Shown piece by piece: positions 1-7,614 of a stretch of 55,028 nt of DNA. Under the pieces are notes generated by a model that had not been told where the DNA came from, searched no databases, and saw only the letters and a program-made list of their open reading frames with translations. The position numbers and the translations under genes are program-made. The DNA comes from an uncultured Eubacteriaceae bacterium. Its GTDB lineage: Bacteria > Bacillota > Clostridia > Lachnospirales > CAG-274. Location of the stretch: positions 1 through 55,028 of the forward strand of contig CAMTZM010000013.1 in assembly GCA_947086655.1 (NCBI GenBank). Direction: 5' to 3'. The number at the start of each line of letters is the position of its first letter. Position 1 is the first letter of the stretch.

Positions 1-162
1 ACATTCTTCCGGTATACAGAAACCTCTTGATTGAACTGAAAGGTTTGCTATTCTGAAGAGTTTAATAATTGTAAAAAGTCCTATTGTAACATTTACTTCA
101 TTTGCATCTGAAGCTGAGTCGTCACCGCAGCAGCATCTTCTGTTTTTGAGTTCTGCCGACAA
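1..162 (-). CDS. Partial cysteine-rich hypothetical protein, runs off the left edge
   Basis: An open frame on the minus strand continues from just past the deoB stop to the window edge without a stop. The proposed TTG start at 162 is uncertain: only a weak purine stretch precedes it, and the frame is also open further upstream into the deoB end. About 54 residues are visible. They include a run of three cysteines near residue 17, a hydrophobic stretch (VTIGLFTIIKLFRIA) and a short GFCIPEEC motif at the edge. The cysteine clusters suggest a metal-binding or coat-like protein, but I do not recognise the family. It would be the last visible gene of the deo operon. Confidence 0.4.
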   Translation of the reverse strand, partial: MSAELKNRRCCCGDDSASDANEVNVTIGLFTIIKLFRIANLSVQSRGFCIPEEC

Positions 163-185
163 AGCTACCGCTTTGCCGGTGTTTA

Positions 186-1355
186 TTAAACGTCTGCAAT
201 TAAATCATAAAAGCTTGTACCGTTTAATTCGGTTTTTATTCCTAAATAATGTGCTATTGTAGCAGATATATCAGAATATGTCAAACGAGTTCCTATATTT
301 ACGGATTTTGTTTTTTTGCCATAACCAATTAAAAATATATATTCACGGGAATGGTCGGTACTTTTTGTTGTAGGGTCACAGCCGTGGTCAGCAGTTATAA
401 TAAGTATATCATCGTCTTTCATAGCTTTTATTATTTCTGGAAGCTTATTATCAAAGTATTCAAGGGCGTCAGCAAAACCTTTAATATCATTTCTATGTCC
501 ATAGAGCATATCATAGTCTACAAGATTTGTGAAAATTAAACCTTCAAAATCGTCATTTAAGTATTTTATTGTCTGTTCAATTCCATCAGCGTTATTTGTT
601 GTATGGACTGATTTTGTAATGCCGCTTTTGCAAAAAATATCTTCTATTTTTCCTACGGCAGCAACAGTCATTGAGTTTTCCTCTATATAATTTAAAAGTG
701 TTTTTGGAGGTTTAATAGAAAAATCTTTTCTGTTTTTTGTTCTTGTGTAGTTTCCGCTTTTGCCTGTAAATGGACGTGCTATTACCCTTGCTACACAATT
801 ATTTCCCGTAAGTATTTTTCTTGCAGTTTCACATATTTTATAAAGTTGTTCTGTATTTATTATGTCTTCATGAGCGGCAATTTGAAACACGCTGTCGGCT
901 GATGTATATATTATTGGGTTTTTGGTTCTTATGTGTTCGTCTCCAAGCGTATTTATTATTTCTGTACCTGATGCCGGAATATTGCCTAATACACCTTTTT
1001 TAGTTAGTCTGCTAAATTCATTTATTATCTCATCAGGAAATCCGTTTGGATATGTTGGAAAAGGTTTTTTTAGATTTAGCCCTGTTATTTCCCAATGTCC
1101 TGTTGTTGTATCTTTTCCAGCAGATTTTTCAGCAAGTTTTCCGTAAAAACCTTTCGGATTTTTGCATTTTTCATATAAATTTCCGCAGTCTTCAATATTT
1201 CCCAATCCAAGAGAGCACATATTTTTTAGTTTTAGTTCGGGAACTTCCTTTTTTATATTCATAAGTGTATTGCTGCCTTCATCTTTGTATTTAAAAGCGT
1301 CGGGAAGCTCGCCTATACCGACTCCGTCAAGTACGATTAAACAAACACGTTTCAT
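186..1355 (-). CDS. deoB: Phosphopentomutase
   Basis: This 389-residue protein interconverts (deoxy)ribose 1-phosphate and 5-phosphate, linking nucleoside phosphorolysis to the pentose phosphate pool in the cytoplasm. The length and metal-binding motifs fit the alkaline-phosphatase-superfamily phosphopentomutases: the N-terminal [15 protein letters not shown] motif, the central [12 protein letters not shown] motif and the C-terminal [18 protein letters not shown] motif supply the expected Asp and His ligands. The start is an ATG preceded by AGGAGGTATT. It lies 14 bases after the pdp stop, so the two genes are surely co-transcribed. Together with the upstream pdp and deoD it completes nucleoside breakdown to pentose 5-phosphate. 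Confidence 0.96.
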   Translation of the reverse strand: MKRVCLIVLDGVGIGELPDAFKYKDEGSNTLMNIKKEVPELKLKNMCSLGLGNIEDCGNLYEKCKNPKGFYGKLAEKSAGKDTTTGHWEITGLNLKKPFPTYPNGFPDEIINEFSRLTKKGVLGNIPASGTEIINTLGDEHIRTKNPIIYTSADSVFQIAAHEDIINTEQLYKICETARKILTGNNCVARVIARPFTGKSGNYTRTKNRKDFSIKPPKTLLNYIEENSMTVAAVGKIEDIFCKSGITKSVHTTNNADGIEQTIKYLNDDFEGLIFTNLVDYDMLYGHRNDIKGFADALEYFDNKLPEIIKAMKDDDILIITADHGCDPTTKSTDHSREYIFLIGYGKKTKSVNIGTRLTYSDISATIAHYLGIKTELNGTSFYDLIADV

Positions 1356-1369
1356 TAAATAATACCTCC

Positions 1370-2668
1370 TTAAAAATTTATAATTGTATTTTTTAATTCA
1401 GGTTTATTTTTTGATATTTCAATGGAGTGTAAAAGTATATTTTTAGCTTTTATACATTTTTCATAGGAGGATGAGTATATTTCAGCAAGTATGTCTCCCT
1501 CTGATACATAATCCCCTATTTTGCATTTCATTTTTATTCCGGCTGAAAGTTCTATTATATCTTCTTTTGTATGTCTTCCGGCGCCTGTTTCCAAAGCGGC
1601 ACGGCCTATTTTGTATGTGTTCATACTATATATATAGCCGCTTTTTAAGCTTGTAAAAATTAATTTGCTTTTTGCTTGAGGAAAAAGGGAATAGTTGTCA
1701 ATAACAGACTCATTTCCTCCTTGATATTTTATAAGGGTTCTAAGTTTTTCAAGTCCTTTTTTATTTTTTATATTTTCCTCAAGCATTTTTTTGCCTTCAG
1801 AAATACTTTTACATATTTTTCCTAATAAAAGCATGCGTGTTCCAAGTTCTAAAGAAACTTCCTTTAATTTTCCGCCTTTATTTCCCTTTAATATTTCAAT
1901 AGCTTCAATAACTTCAATACTGTTTCCTATATTCATTCCTAAAGGTTCATTCATATCGGTAATTATGGCAGAAACATTTTTTGAAATATTTTCCCCTATG
2001 TTTATCATAGTTTCTGCAAGTTCTTTTGCTGAATTTATATCTTTCATAAAAGCGCCGTTTCCACATTTAACATCAAGTACGATTGCGTCAGCTCCAGAGG
2101 CTATTTTTTTACTCATTATACTTGATGCTATTAAAGGAATTGATTCAACTGTTCCGGTTACGTCTCTTAAAGAATACAATATTTTGTCTGCTAAAGCAAG
2201 GTTTTTTGTAGCCTGCATTAAAACAATTTTATTTTTTCTAACAAGTTCACAAGCTTCTTTTTGTGTTAAACAAGAATTGAAATTTGGTATTGAATCAAGT
2301 TTGTCAATAGTTCCTCCAGTATGTCCAAGACCACGCCCTGACATTTTTATAACTGAAAGACCGCATGCTGCACAAAGAGGAGCAGTTATAAGAGTTGTTG
2401 TATCTGCTACTCCTCCAGTAGAGTGTTTATCAACTTTTATACCTTCTATTTCGGAAAAATCAAGTATTTGCCCAGATTGTGCCATAGCCATTGTAAGAGA
2501 GGCTGTCTCATTTAATGTAAGTGAGTTTATAAACATTGCCATAAGCATTGCGGATATTTGATAATCTTTAAATTTTTGTTTAACTACGCCGTCTATAAAG
2601 TATTTTATTTCTTTGTCGGTAAGTTCTTTTTTATCTCTTTTTTTTATAATCAAATCAATTATATCCAA
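1370..2668 (-). CDS. pdp: Pyrimidine-nucleoside (thymidine/uridine) phosphorylase
   Basis: A 432-residue member of the thymidine/pyrimidine nucleoside phosphorylase family. It cleaves thymidine, deoxyuridine or uridine with phosphate to give the free base and (deoxy)ribose 1-phosphate. The phosphate-binding KHSTGG motif is at about residue 81 and the family signature [19 protein letters not shown] follows at about residue 110. The C-terminal third has the biotinyl-like domain typical of the family. The ATG start has an AAGGAGGCTG ribosome binding site. The gene sits between deoD and deoB in one operon. Firmicute enzymes of this length usually accept both uridine and thymidine, hence pdp rather than deoA; the sequence alone does not settle this. 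Confidence 0.94.
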   Translation of the reverse strand: MDIIDLIIKKRDKKELTDKEIKYFIDGVVKQKFKDYQISAMLMAMFINSLTLNETASLTMAMAQSGQILDFSEIEGIKVDKHSTGGVADTTTLITAPLCAACGLSVIKMSGRGLGHTGGTIDKLDSIPNFNSCLTQKEACELVRKNKIVLMQATKNLALADKILYSLRDVTGTVESIPLIASSIMSKKIASGADAIVLDVKCGNGAFMKDINSAKELAETMINIGENISKNVSAIITDMNEPLGMNIGNSIEVIEAIEILKGNKGGKLKEVSLELGTRMLLLGKICKSISEGKKMLEENIKNKKGLEKLRTLIKYQGGNESVIDNYSLFPQAKSKLIFTSLKSGYIYSMNTYKIGRAALETGAGRHTKEDIIELSAGIKMKCKIGDYVSEGDILAEIYSSSYEKCIKAKNILLHSIEISKNKPELKNTIINF

Positions 2669-2720
2669 AAGTACAGCCTCCTTAATGTAAAAGTATATAA
2701 AAATTAAAATTTAATATATT

Positions 2721-3425
2721 TTAAGCCATTTTAAGCGCTATATTCATCATTGATGTAAATGCTGTTTCTCTTTCTTTTGTTGTAGTTTGCTGATTTTTTA
2801 TGATGTGGTCGCTTACGGTTAATATTGAAAGAGCATTAGCTTTATATCTTGCAGCTGTCATATAAAGTGCCGCAGTTTCCATCTCAATAGCAAGAATACC
2901 CATTTTTGCCCATTTTGCGTTTGCTGTTTCATCATCACAATAAAATACATCATCTGTAAGAACATTTCCAACATGTATATTTGTTATATCAAGCTTATCT
3001 GCTGTTTTTTTAGCTTTATCCAAAAGAGTCCAGCTTGCAATAGGGCTGTAAGTTCCGCTTAAATTAAATTGATAAGAAAAGTTTGAAGTTGTAGATGCGC
3101 CTTGTGCAAGAATAATATCATATAAATTTATATCATTTTGTATCGTTCCACATGAACCAATTCTTATTAAATTTTTAACTTTGAATACGTTTATAAGTTC
3201 GTAGGAATATATGCCTATACTCGGAATTCCCATTCCGGTACCCATTACAGATATTTTTTTCCCGTCATAGGTTCCGGTAAATCCTAAAGCTCCTCTTACT
3301 GAATTAAACTGCTGAGGGTTTTCAAGAAAATTTTCGGCAATAAATTTTGCTCTTAAAGGGTCTCCGGGCAAAAGTATAGTTTCTGCTATTTCTGCTGTTT
3401 GGTTAATATGTGGCGTATTTTTCAT
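2721..3425 (-). CDS. deoD: Purine-nucleoside phosphorylase, DeoD type
   Basis: A 234-residue hexameric-type purine nucleoside phosphorylase that splits purine (deoxy)nucleosides with phosphate. Family marks are LLPGDPLRAKFIAENFL near the N-terminus, the GMGIPSIGIYSYEL segment, and the substrate-binding AIEMETAALY motif followed by LTVSDH, which carries the expected catalytic Asp. I chose the ATG at 3425, preceded by GAAAGGATTG, over the in-frame start ten codons upstream at 3455, which would overlap the deacetylase gene. It is the second gene of the operon, 16 bases after the deacetylase stop. Confidence 0.95.
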   Translation of the reverse strand: MKNTPHINQTAEIAETILLPGDPLRAKFIAENFLENPQQFNSVRGALGFTGTYDGKKISVMGTGMGIPSIGIYSYELINVFKVKNLIRIGSCGTIQNDINLYDIILAQGASTTSNFSYQFNLSGTYSPIASWTLLDKAKKTADKLDITNIHVGNVLTDDVFYCDDETANAKWAKMGILAIEMETAALYMTAARYKANALSILTVSDHIIKNQQTTTKERETAFTSMMNIALKMA

Positions 3426-3441
3426 TTTTATCAATCCTTTC

Positions 3442-4245
3442 TTAATTTTTACCAATATACGTAAGACTTCCGGCTGAAAGTTTTACAGGTTCTTCATCTA
3501 CAGAAATCCAAAGGTCATAAGCCGTAGGATTTTTAACCATTTTACAATCTGCAGAAAATTTAAGGCTTTTTAATGAATTAATGTAATCTACTATTTCTAT
3601 ATTTGAAGCATACCAAATATCGTCTTTATAAGACATCATTTCGCAAAATTTTTCTATAAGCTGCCAACCGCCATCTTCTTCAAATTCTTTGCTGTGCCCC
3701 CATACATACATTAAACGCATTCTGTTTTTATATGGAAGTTCAAGAAATTTTTCTCCCATTTCCATTAAATTTTCAGTATTTCTTACAGTTGCCTGCCATT
3801 TGTAAAAGTCATTTGGAATTGAAAAATCCTTATGTGTTTCCATTACTCTTGAATATTCTATTCCGCATGCTTTCAAAGCTGATATTACAGTATCATCATA
3901 TAGCCCGTTTGGATAACTCATTCCACGTACAGGATATTCTGCAATAGCTTCAAGAGCCTCTCTGTCTTTTATTATTTCAGAAATCATATTTTCACGGGGA
4001 GTTATTCCCAATGATTGGTGTGTATAGCCATGCGCTGCTATTTCATGATTTTTAAACAGTTCCTTTACTTCTTCTTTATTAATTCTTTCGGGACGATGAA
4101 GATAACCGGCGTTTATGTGAAAAGTGCCTTTTATTTCGTATTTGTCAAATATTTTAACAAGCTGTCTGTCATAAATTTTCCCGTCGTCATAGCTCATTGT
4201 AAGTGCTTTTCTTTTATTATTTGGAAATCTGTCAAAATTAATCAT
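3442..4245 (-). CDS. Polysaccharide deacetylase family protein (NodB domain)
   Basis: A 267-residue protein with a NodB-type fold. The SYDDG motif near residue 18 gives the catalytic base and metal-binding Asp, and AAHGYTHQS at about residue 72 gives the two metal-binding His. The later MSYPNGLYDD segment matches the family arginine/proline motif region. There is no signal peptide or membrane segment, so it is probably cytoplasmic, unlike peptidoglycan deacetylases. It opens the operon in front of deoD-pdp-deoB, which is unusual and suggests a small carbohydrate or nucleoside-linked substrate. The real substrate cannot be read from the sequence. The ATG start has an AGAGGGGATT site. Confidence 0.85.
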   Translation of the reverse strand: MINFDRFPNNKRKALTMSYDDGKIYDRQLVKIFDKYEIKGTFHINAGYLHRPERINKEEVKELFKNHEIAAHGYTHQSLGITPRENMISEIIKDREALEAIAEYPVRGMSYPNGLYDDTVISALKACGIEYSRVMETHKDFSIPNDFYKWQATVRNTENLMEMGEKFLELPYKNRMRLMYVWGHSKEFEEDGGWQLIEKFCEMMSYKDDIWYASNIEIVDYINSLKSLKFSADCKMVKNPTAYDLWISVDEEPVKLSAGSLTYIGKN

Positions 4246-4365
4246 TAATTAATCCCCTCTTTCATGTTATAATTAAGGTTATGGATTTGGTATAAAAAGC
4301 TATATCATATATAATTATATAATTTATTAATAAAAACATCAATAAGTTTTAAAGGAGTAATTAAA
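4246..4365. promoter_or_regulatory. Divergent intergenic region between the deo operon and ispD
   Basis: These 120 very AT-rich bases must hold the promoters for the minus-strand salvage operon and the plus-strand ispD. On the minus strand a TATAAC box (4268-4273) lies just upstream of the deacetylase ribosome binding site. On the plus strand several TATAAT-like hexamers occur, and AAAGGAG precedes the ispD ATG. I see no clear -35 boxes or palindromic operator. Confidence 0.4.
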
Positions 4366-5076
4366 ATGTCTAAAACAAAAAATATAGCAATAATTGTTGC
4401 CGGCGGAAAAGGAAAGAGAATGAATGCAGATATTTCAAAGCAGTTTCTGCCTATTGGAGGAAAAGCTATTATTGTTCATACAATAGAAAAATTTGAAAAA
4501 TGCGAATTTATTGATTTAATAGTAGTTGTTTCTGAAAAAGATGGAATAAATTATTTTAAAAAAATAATAGATGAAAATAATTTTAAAAAAACTGAATTTG
4601 TTATTGAGGGAGGAAAGGAAAGGCAGTATTCTGTATTTAACGCTTTATTGTTTTTAAGAGATAATAAAATTTCAAATGAAAATGATATTATATTAATACA
4701 TGACGGTGTAAGACCGTTTGTAAAATATGAAGAAATAAAAAATGTTATAAAATGTCTTGAAAATTCACAATATGACGGCTGTGTTTTAGGTGTGAAAACA
4801 AAAGATACTATAAAAGAATGTGATTCAAATGGAGTTGTAAAAAATACTCCTGACAGAAAAAGCCTTTGGAATGCCGCCACTCCGCAGGCTTTTAGATATA
4901 GTGTTATAATGAAAGCCTATGAAAAGGCTTTCAGAGATGATTTTATAGGAACTGACGATTCGTCACTTGCTGAAAGAAATAAAGCTGTCATAAAAATGAT
5001 TGAAGGAAGTTATGAAAATATTAAGATTACTACAAAAGACGATTTAATGGCGGCAGAGTCCTTTATTAAACAATAA
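4366..5076 (+). CDS. ispD: 2-C-methyl-D-erythritol 4-phosphate cytidylyltransferase
   Basis: A 236-residue nucleotidyltransferase that forms CDP-methylerythritol from MEP and CTP in the non-mevalonate isoprenoid pathway. The N-terminal IIVAGGKGKRMNADISKQF motif is the CTP-binding loop with catalytic Arg and Lys. The LIHDGVRPFV motif at about residue 110 and TPDRKSLWNAATPQAF with the second catalytic Lys/Arg region agree with the family. The ATG start follows AAAGGAGTAATTAAA. Some paralogues in teichoic acid synthesis (TarI) are similar, so the IspD assignment is likely rather than certain. Its 3' end overlaps the convergent tmcAL gene by 11 bases. Confidence 0.88.
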   Translation: MSKTKNIAIIVAGGKGKRMNADISKQFLPIGGKAIIVHTIEKFEKCEFIDLIVVVSEKDGINYFKKIIDENNFKKTEFVIEGGKERQYSVFNALLFLRDNKISNENDIILIHDGVRPFVKYEEIKNVIKCLENSQYDGCVLGVKTKDTIKECDSNGVVKNTPDRKSLWNAATPQAFRYSVIMKAYEKAFRDDFIGTDDSSLAERNKAVIKMIEGSYENIKITTKDDLMAAESFIKQ

Positions 5077-6268
5077 CAATAGGTTCTGTATATTCTTTTC
5101 CGATTTTTTTATCATTTGCAATGTTATATATGTCTGTTATAATACTTTCGGCTTTAAGTTGTTTTTTTAATTCAGGCGGAAAACTTTTTTCCGCCTCTTT
5201 AAAATTCATAATAACGGGAACACGTGCATTTTTATTTAATAAAGACAAAAGGTACGAACATTCCTTTCTAAAACCTAAAACTCTTATATATGAAATCGGT
5301 TTTATGTTAATATCTGAATAAATATGTTGTTTTTTTATATCAAGTATTATATGGAGTATTCCTCTTTGTAATTTTGTGTAAGTATAGCGTTTTGTTTTTA
5401 TTTTTTTTATCAATTCAGATATAGCAGATATATTACTGTTTTTTATAATAAGATTTTCGATTCCTTCTGTTATGTCTAAAATCTGTGATATATATTTTGG
5501 GGATTTTGTACGAAGTATGTAATGTAATATATCAGAATAATCATCAATAGACGGTATTGTGCTTTTTATATTTTGCAAATATGCGTTATATATGTTTTGA
5601 GGAACACATTTTTTTATTTCTTCAACATTTTTATTTTTTATAGAATTTCTTATGGCGGTTGCAGAAGCTATAAATCCTTTTATTTTAGTGTCATGAAATT
5701 CGGATAAGTATCTTTTAATTGAATAAGCTTTTATATGACTTTTTATTTTTATAAGCGCTTTTAAATACTCAACGGATAGTATATTGTTGGGAGATGATAA
5801 GTATGACATATCTTCTCCTGTTAATGTGCTTAAAGCGTTAAGTCTTGCTTGAGGATAAGAGATTCCTTTTAACATTTCATTTTTTATGAAATTTTTAAAT
5901 TCATAAGTTTCATTTGAAAGAATTTTAGCTGCCAAGTAAAGCCTGTTTATATCGGCATCTTCACTTCCAAAGCATAAACTATCTACAATTCCGGTTTTAT
6001 CAAGTATATCTACTGCCCCAAAAGCAAAAATGTCGGCACTTGCACAGGCGTAAAGTACAGGTAATTCAATTACAATATCAACTCCGTTTAAAAGTGCAGC
6101 ACGAGTACGTATGTATTTGTTAAAAATTGCCGGTTCTCCTCTTTGTACAAAGTTACCGCTCATTACAGCTATTACGTGTTGAGATTTAGTTATTTTTTTT
6201 GATTCTAATATATGATATACATGTCCGTTGTGAAAAGGATTGTATTCTGTTATTAATCCTACAATCAT
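5066..6268 (-). CDS. tmcAL: tRNA(Met) cytidine acetate ligase
   Basis: A 400-residue protein of the YlbM/TmcAL family, which activates acetate with ATP and acetylates the wobble C34 of elongator tRNA-Met. The N-terminal GLITEYNPFHNGHVYHI contains the HxGH nucleotidyltransferase signature, and VMSGNFVQRGEPAIFNKY follows as in B. subtilis TmcAL. The middle LSSPNNILSVEYLKAL segment is also family-typical. The full length is present. The ATG start is preceded by an ACGGAGGT site. It converges on ispD with an 11-base overlap and has no operon partner here. The use of free acetate fits an acetogenic fermenter with Pta-AckA. Confidence 0.92.
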   Translation of the reverse strand: MIVGLITEYNPFHNGHVYHILESKKITKSQHVIAVMSGNFVQRGEPAIFNKYIRTRAALLNGVDIVIELPVLYACASADIFAFGAVDILDKTGIVDSLCFGSEDADINRLYLAAKILSNETYEFKNFIKNEMLKGISYPQARLNALSTLTGEDMSYLSSPNNILSVEYLKALIKIKSHIKAYSIKRYLSEFHDTKIKGFIASATAIRNSIKNKNVEEIKKCVPQNIYNAYLQNIKSTIPSIDDYSDILHYILRTKSPKYISQILDITEGIENLIIKNSNISAISELIKKIKTKRYTYTKLQRGILHIILDIKKQHIYSDINIKPISYIRVLGFRKECSYLLSLLNKNARVPVIMNFKEAEKSFPPELKKQLKAESIITDIYNIANDKKIGKEYTEPIVIV

Positions 6269-6420
6269 ATTTTTTACCTCCGTTTTTTTATAAATGTGCT
6301 AAATTTATATATTTCTTTAAAATTGTTATCGACAGTTACGGTTTATTTGTGTATAATATACATATAGAGTGTTTTAAAATTAAAATATAATATAAATATT
6401 TTAAAATTTTTATACACGCT

Positions 6421-6448
6421 TAAAGTTTTTTATATACTATGCTGATTA
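6421..6448 (+). promoter_or_regulatory. Candidate sigma-D (FliA-type) promoter for cheR
   Basis: TAAA, a 16-base spacer and GCTGATTA resemble the motility sigma factor consensus (TAAA, 15-16 bases, GCCGATAA) with two mismatches in the -10 part. It lies about 66 bases upstream of cheR, the first chemotaxis gene, which supports the reading. In such AT-rich DNA a chance match is possible. Confidence 0.35.
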
Positions 6449-6513
6449 ATATAATTGGTTTTTCCATGTTATTTTTTTAACTGATTATACAGCTTGTGAA
6501 GGAGTAGTATTAT

Positions 6514-7332
6514 ATGGTTGATGTTATTACTGACAATGAATTTCGTTTGATTCGTGATTACATAGGCAGAAAATATGGCATACATTTAAGCGAGGAAAAA
6601 AAATCCCTTATATATTCAAGACTCAGACCTGTTATGATTGAAAAAGGTTTTGATAATATTAAACAATATTATGATTATCTTGTTTCTGATAGAACAGGAG
6701 AGGCGTCTGTTATATTTATTGACAGAATGACGACAAATCATACGTTTTTTATGAGAGAGCCAGACCATTTTTTTTATTTTAGGGATACTATTCTTCCTTA
6801 TCTTGAAAAGACGGTTAAAAATCATGATTTAAGAATATGGAGCGCCGGATGTTCATCAGGTGAAGAACCTTATACTCTCCAAATGATTTTACAAGATTAT
6901 TTTAGAGGGAAAGGTTCAAAATGGGATACTCAGCTTCTTGCAACGGATATATCAACTACTGTTTTGGATAAGGCTATAAAAGGAGTCTATTCAAATGAAC
7001 AGATTAAGCCATTAAGTGATGAATGGAAAAGAATGTATTTCAGAAAATATAATTCTGAAAATGTTGTTGTTTCCGATGACATCAAAAGTAAAATGATATT
7101 TAAAAAATTTAATTTGATGGAAGGAAAATTTCCTTTTAGGCAAAAGTTTCAAGTTATATTTTGCCGTAATGTAATGATTTATTTTGATAGCGATACAAGA
7201 GCAAAACTTGTAGATAAATTTTACGATGTATCTGAAGAAGGCGCATATCTTTTTATAGGGCATTCAGAGTCATTAAATAATACGTCGACAAGGTATAAAT
7301 ATATTATGCCGGCGGTTTACAGAAAAATTTAA
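6514..7332 (+). CDS. cheR: Chemotaxis protein methyltransferase CheR
   Basis: A 272-residue S-adenosylmethionine-dependent enzyme that methylates glutamates on chemoreceptors. The N-terminal helical domain (residues about 1-75) contains the FIDRMTTNHTFFMREPDHF receptor-contact motif. The catalytic domain carries the SAM-binding IWSAGCSSGEEPYTL and, later, VIFCRNVMIYFD, both diagnostic of CheR. The C-terminal LFIGHSESL is also typical. No receptor-docking pentapeptide or TPR extension is present. The ATG start has a GAAGGAG site. It is separated from cheA by 282 bases that hold a second promoter. Confidence 0.96.
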   Translation: MVDVITDNEFRLIRDYIGRKYGIHLSEEKKSLIYSRLRPVMIEKGFDNIKQYYDYLVSDRTGEASVIFIDRMTTNHTFFMREPDHFFYFRDTILPYLEKTVKNHDLRIWSAGCSSGEEPYTLQMILQDYFRGKGSKWDTQLLATDISTTVLDKAIKGVYSNEQIKPLSDEWKRMYFRKYNSENVVVSDDIKSKMIFKKFNLMEGKFPFRQKFQVIFCRNVMIYFDSDTRAKLVDKFYDVSEEGAYLFIGHSESLNNTSTRYKYIMPAVYRKI

Positions 7333-7508
7333 TTTTCAAATTATTTCAATTTTTGCCGAAAATATTTTTTGGAAAATATTTGTTATTTTTAAATGACTTT
7401 TTTAGGAGAATTGATATATGTACTTGATTTTTAGGGGATTTAAAGTTAAAATTATTTTATGATAATTAAAATGTCAAATGTTTTAGCGATATAATTATTA
7501 AAAAAAAC

Positions 7509-7536
7509 TTGAAATTTTTGTATAAACGTTTATAAT
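7509..7536 (+). promoter_or_regulatory. Candidate sigma-A promoter for cheA-cheW-cheB
   Basis: TTGAAA (7509-7514), a 16-base spacer and a perfect TATAAT (7531-7536) lie about 80 bases upstream of the cheA start, in the 282-base gap after cheR. Nothing else is obvious in this gap. Confidence 0.55.
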
Positions 7537-7614
7537 TTTATGTATGAGGATATTTAAGCTGTTTTGCAATTCTATTGTTTAACGGTATAATTTTATTTAA
7601 GAAGGTGATATGCT

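Noticed and set aside
1791..2561. A 256-codon open frame on the plus strand
   Set aside because: It is the antisense of pdp, which has intact family motifs, a good ribosome binding site and operon context. The antisense translation shows no recognisable family.
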